Of a stretch of DNA of 42,159 bases, positions 39,777 through 42,159 are shown one piece after another. How positions within the stretch are numbered: the stretch's first letter is position 1; the number at the start of each line of letters is the position of its first letter. A model generated the notes under the pieces. That model did not search any database. It was not told the origin of the DNA and saw only the letters and a program-made list of their open reading frames with translations. Origin of the DNA: Candidatus Sysuiplasma jiujiangense (GTDB taxonomy: Archaea; Thermoplasmatota; Thermoplasmata; Sysuiplasmatales; Sysuiplasmataceae); the NCBI GenBank assembly GCA_019721075.1, contig JAHEAD010000018.1:1-42159 (forward strand), given 5' to 3'. A program made the translations under genes and the position numbers.

Positions 39777-40934
39777 TTATTCTCCTCTGTTTATTTTCAG
39801 TTTAATTCCAAAATCTTCTATTCTCTTAAGGAAGTATTCGGGCTCTATACACGCCTCGGGAGGAATCATCCCGTGCATGGTTATTTTTCCGTTTGCAATC
39901 ATTTCGGCGCCTATTGCAGCGGAAGTTCCGGTGAGGACATGGCCGCCTACGGCTTTCCATTCCTTTCTGGAAAATGCAAGCGCATACGCGTTCCTTCTCA
40001 CAGGCTTTCCATTGCTGATGCCATCGACACTTACCAGCACGCAGCTCACATCCGTAATTTCGCCTGGCGAGTTGCTCGACTGATACCTGCTCAGATAGCT
40101 GGCGAGGAAATCGTATGGGGATATGTTTGTTTCGTCGTTTATCCTGACATTCTTTTTTTCGAGGAGGCCAAGACTCTTCAGTACTGAAAACATTTCATAG
40201 GGTTGTGCAAGCATGAAATCAACATGATCAACAGGCTTGCCAAGGAACTTCGGAAGGGTAATAGGTTCCTCATGAGGAGTGAGATATGTCCTGAGTGTGT
40301 TGATGGGTTCCGGAAAGACCGTGTCTTCCCATCTGCTGAGTGGAGGTTCAAGTTTGAATTCCCCCCTGTCCCATGTCACGGCATCCCATGTCCACTCCTC
40401 CAGGACTCCTCTAACTGTAAATCTGAAGGGATGTTCAACAGTTCCAATGTCTCTGTCTGCATCCCTGATGCGGATAGAATTCACGCTCTCCATATCCTCT
40501 GTGAGCTTCCTTGCGAAAACATTGCTTATGCCCGGATCAACACCAAGCTCCAGTATTATGGTAATGCCTGCATCGATAGCCTCCTGGGTCCTTCCAATCT
40601 GAAGAAGTTCCGAACCCGACATGCTTGAAGAAAGGTCAACCATGTCTGTAGAGGTTCTGACTGCCGCATCTGTCACGATATGATTGAAATCGTCCCAGCT
40701 GCAATTCACAGCAACATCGGCCTTCGTGAGAACCCTGTCTATGTCGTCACTGACCCTGAAATCCAGTTTTCTCCCCGAAATCTTATCGGAACCTATTGAA
40801 CGAATCATCGAATCTATCCGGCGTTCGTCGATGTCAGCTATCAGCACCGTATCGAACGCATTCATGTCAGCCAGTACTCTTGAAACCACGTTACCTATTC
40901 CCCCCGCACCTCCCAAAACTGCAGCAGTAGCCAT
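39777..40934 (-). CDS. Saccharopine/lysine 6-dehydrogenase-like protein, copy 2
   Basis: The 385-residue product starts directly with a Rossmann fold (AAVLGGAGGIGNVVSRVL), has Asp at the end of strand two (LIADIDERRIDSM), the family motif ELGVDPGISNVFARKL, and the C-terminal saccharopine dehydrogenase domain (GVLEEWTWDAVTWDRGEF onward; HVLTGTSAAIGAEMI near the end). It is a diverged paralogue of the protein at 33464-34615. The family includes saccharopine reductase and lysine 6-dehydrogenase, an enzyme of the same size; both act on the lysine side-chain carbon. The aminotransferase gene follows 17 bases downstream, so the two are co-transcribed. An AT-rich run on the minus strand near 40982-40998 may be the promoter. 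Confidence 0.85.
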   Translation of the reverse strand: MATAAVLGGAGGIGNVVSRVLADMNAFDTVLIADIDERRIDSMIRSIGSDKISGRKLDFRVSDDIDRVLTKADVAVNCSWDDFNHIVTDAAVRTSTDMVDLSSSMSGSELLQIGRTQEAIDAGITIILELGVDPGISNVFARKLTEDMESVNSIRIRDADRDIGTVEHPFRFTVRGVLEEWTWDAVTWDRGEFKLEPPLSRWEDTVFPEPINTLRTYLTPHEEPITLPKFLGKPVDHVDFMLAQPYEMFSVLKSLGLLEKKNVRINDETNISPYDFLASYLSRYQSSNSPGEITDVSCVLVSVDGISNGKPVRRNAYALAFSRKEWKAVGGHVLTGTSAAIGAEMIANGKITMHGMIPPEACIEPEYFLKRIEDFGIKLKINRGE

Positions 40935-41480
40935 AAGAAATCATTCCTGATCGTCCAATGTTCTATCGGCACTATAAGCCATTTTTTATTTATTCTTTGT
41001 CCAGATGACGCGCTGTTTCATATTTTGTATTAAATCGTGCATTTTCTCCAATCTCTGTTGGCAAATATGGCATTTGTTGCATAACAGTCCGCAGACATAG
41101 ACAGCATCCTGAAAATCTGCAAATACAGTAAGCCTTGGGAAGTGTCATGCTCCTTGCAGCAATCCAGTTTCCTGGAGTGCTCTTCAATTCAAAAAATTTT
41201 CATTCAGGCAGCAGAAGATACTCCCTCTGTTTAGATGTTTCAGAACGGTGAGAGGCAAGGCGGCAACGTAAAGCACGAGTGCTCCATTTGATTTCGGAGG
41301 TTTCATAATGAGGTATGCTGATGCTTGAACGGTCAAATCATCTGCAAACTATGCAGTTACATCAGGATTTCTCTTGCGAAAGTTAAAGTTTTGCTTGCAG
41401 TATCCAGCTCCAGACGCCAAAGCAAAATGGGATTTCAACAGTCGATATATTTTAATGCGAGACAGTAATACGCAAAACCA
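40935..41480. other. Intergenic region left of the second IS607 element
   Basis: No reliable gene is present. CGGAGG (41297-41302) precedes an ATG at 41309, but this frame has only six codons before TGA, so it may be the stub of a gene lost to rearrangement or a chance match. ATATATTTTA (41445-41454) is a TATA-like box for the IS607 frame. The left element end must lie somewhere between about 41400 and 41445; no repeat marks it. Confidence 0.45.
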
Positions 41481-42159
41481 GTGAAGCTGTCAGACCGGGC
41501 ACGCAAGAACGGCATAGACTACAGGACGGCCTACAGGCTTTATCGTTCTGGCAGATTTCCAGGACCTACCGGGCAGTTGGCAACGGGAACAAAACTTGTC
41601 CATGAACCTGAGCCGGGACATGCACCTGCGGAAAGGGTTGTGCTGTATGCCCGTGTGTCATCCGCCGACCGGAAGAGCGGCACCGGCAGGCAGATGAAAA
41701 GACTGGAGGACTATGCAGCGGCGCGTGGATCGCACGCCGGTGCGGAAATATCTGAAATCGGTTCGGGGCTCAACAGGCTGAAGAAAGGAAATCTCTCATG
41801 GATGTATGAGATATCCAAGTGTGCACCGCAGGAGGCACTGCGCGATCTCGACAGTGCATTCACCCGGTTCTTTGACGGTAATGCCGATTTCCCGAAATTC
41901 AAGTCGAAAAAGCACGGCTGTGGCTCGTTCAGGCTCACCGGTGCGATGAAGGCACAGGGTTACAGCATACAGCTGCCGTGCATCGGCACGATGAGTCTGA
42001 AGGAGAACGGCTGCCTTCCGGCGGATGGGCACATACCCAGTACGACAGTATCGGAAAGGGGCGGCAGATGGTTTGTATCGCTCGCAGTCATTGAGGAACA
42101 CACAGTACCGGAGAACAGCGGCAGTATTTGCGGTGTGGACCTCGGAGTCAAAAACCTTG
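41410..42159 (+). mobile_element. IS607-type element, second copy, right end outside the window
   Basis: The element carries one long frame joining TnpA and TnpB parts (41481 to the edge), with a TATA-like box 27-36 bases upstream of the GTG. IS607 elements lack inverted repeats, so the left boundary is only estimated. Confidence 0.7.
41481..42159 (+). CDS. TnpA-TnpB in-frame fusion of an IS607 element, partial
   Basis: From GTG 41481 the frame stays open for 226 codons to the window edge. Residues 1-45 are the MerR-like helix-turn-helix of IS607 TnpA (VKLSDRARKNGIDYRTAYRL, with the first V read as Met). Residues 53-98 are the start of the serine recombinase domain with catalytic Ser60 (VVLYARVSSADRKSG) up to EISEIGSGLN. 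At residue 99 (base 41775) it switches directly to TnpB: RLKKGNLSWMYEISKCAPQE, then ALRDLDSAFTRFF, FPKFKSKK, and the first RuvC Asp220 in CGVDLGVKNL. The rest of the recombinase domain and the TnpB N-terminus are missing. Recombination activity is unlikely, but the TnpB nuclease core from here on might be whole; it runs past the edge. Another view is a simple deletion derivative. Confidence 0.85.
   Translation, partial: MKLSDRARKNGIDYRTAYRLYRSGRFPGPTGQLATGTKLVHEPEPGHAPAERVVLYARVSSADRKSGTGRQMKRLEDYAAARGSHAGAEISEIGSGLNRLKKGNLSWMYEISKCAPQEALRDLDSAFTRFFDGNADFPKFKSKKHGCGSFRLTGAMKAQGYSIQLPCIGTMSLKENGCLPADGHIPSTTVSERGGRWFVSLAVIEEHTVPENSGSICGVDLGVKNL

Noticed and set aside
1-42159. CRISPR arrays, tRNA and rRNA genes
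   Set aside because: No regularly spaced repeats, no cloverleaf with T-loop consensus and no rRNA-like stretch was found on reading the gaps; a covariance search was not possible.

Overview
The window looks like a chromosomal segment of an archaeon, most likely a heterotrophic, peptide-using member of the Thermoplasmatota. That assignment is inferred from gene content; no rRNA or tRNA gene was found. Archaeal signs are AT-rich TATA-like boxes about 25 to 30 bases upstream of many first codons (leaderless or nearly leaderless mRNAs), frequent GTG and TTG starts, half-size heme A synthase proteins, and IS607 and TnpB-type element remains. Coding density is high and most genes sit in short operons with ATGA overlaps.

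Left part (1-13.5 kb): the N-terminal part of an IS630 transposase runs off the left edge. Next come hyuBA (ATP-dependent hydantoinase/5-oxoprolinase type), a class II lysyl-tRNA synthetase and a DMT-family exporter. A compact module follows: an L-Ala-D/L-Glu type dipeptide epimerase overlapping an NlpC/P60 peptidase, then a D-aminoacylase. Together these look able to dismantle peptidoglycan-derived peptides, which is notable in an archaeon. A pirin and the agmatine deiminase / N-carbamoylputrescine amidase pair (aguA, aguB) follow.

Middle part (14.5-27.3 kb): a six-gene minus-strand operon (hyfC-E-F-G-HI-B order) encodes a membrane complex related to group 4 hydrogenases and complex I. Its catalytic large subunit lacks both Cys pairs that bind NiFe, so it is better read as an energy-converting hydrogenase-related (Ehr-like) complex than as a hydrogenase. 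Its small subunit is fused to a one-cluster ferredoxin domain. Then come an unknown membrane protein, a YbaK-type tRNA editing protein, two half-size CtaA-like proteins arranged tail to tail, a CPA1 Na+/H+ antiporter, a GalE-like epimerase and a second DMT exporter.

Right part (27.4-42.2 kb): amino acid and peptide catabolism between IS607 remnants. It holds two class III aminotransferases, an aldehyde dehydrogenase, two saccharopine/lysine dehydrogenase-like proteins, an S9 peptidase, and a peptide-type ABC binding protein plus one permease without the remaining transporter genes. Two IS607 elements (27.5 kb and 41.5 kb) each carry an in-frame TnpA-TnpB fusion produced by different internal deletions. 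A conserved 23-base hairpin-containing repeat occurs at 21.26 kb (+) and 38.17 kb (-) and looks like the end of a TnpB-type element or a small structured RNA.
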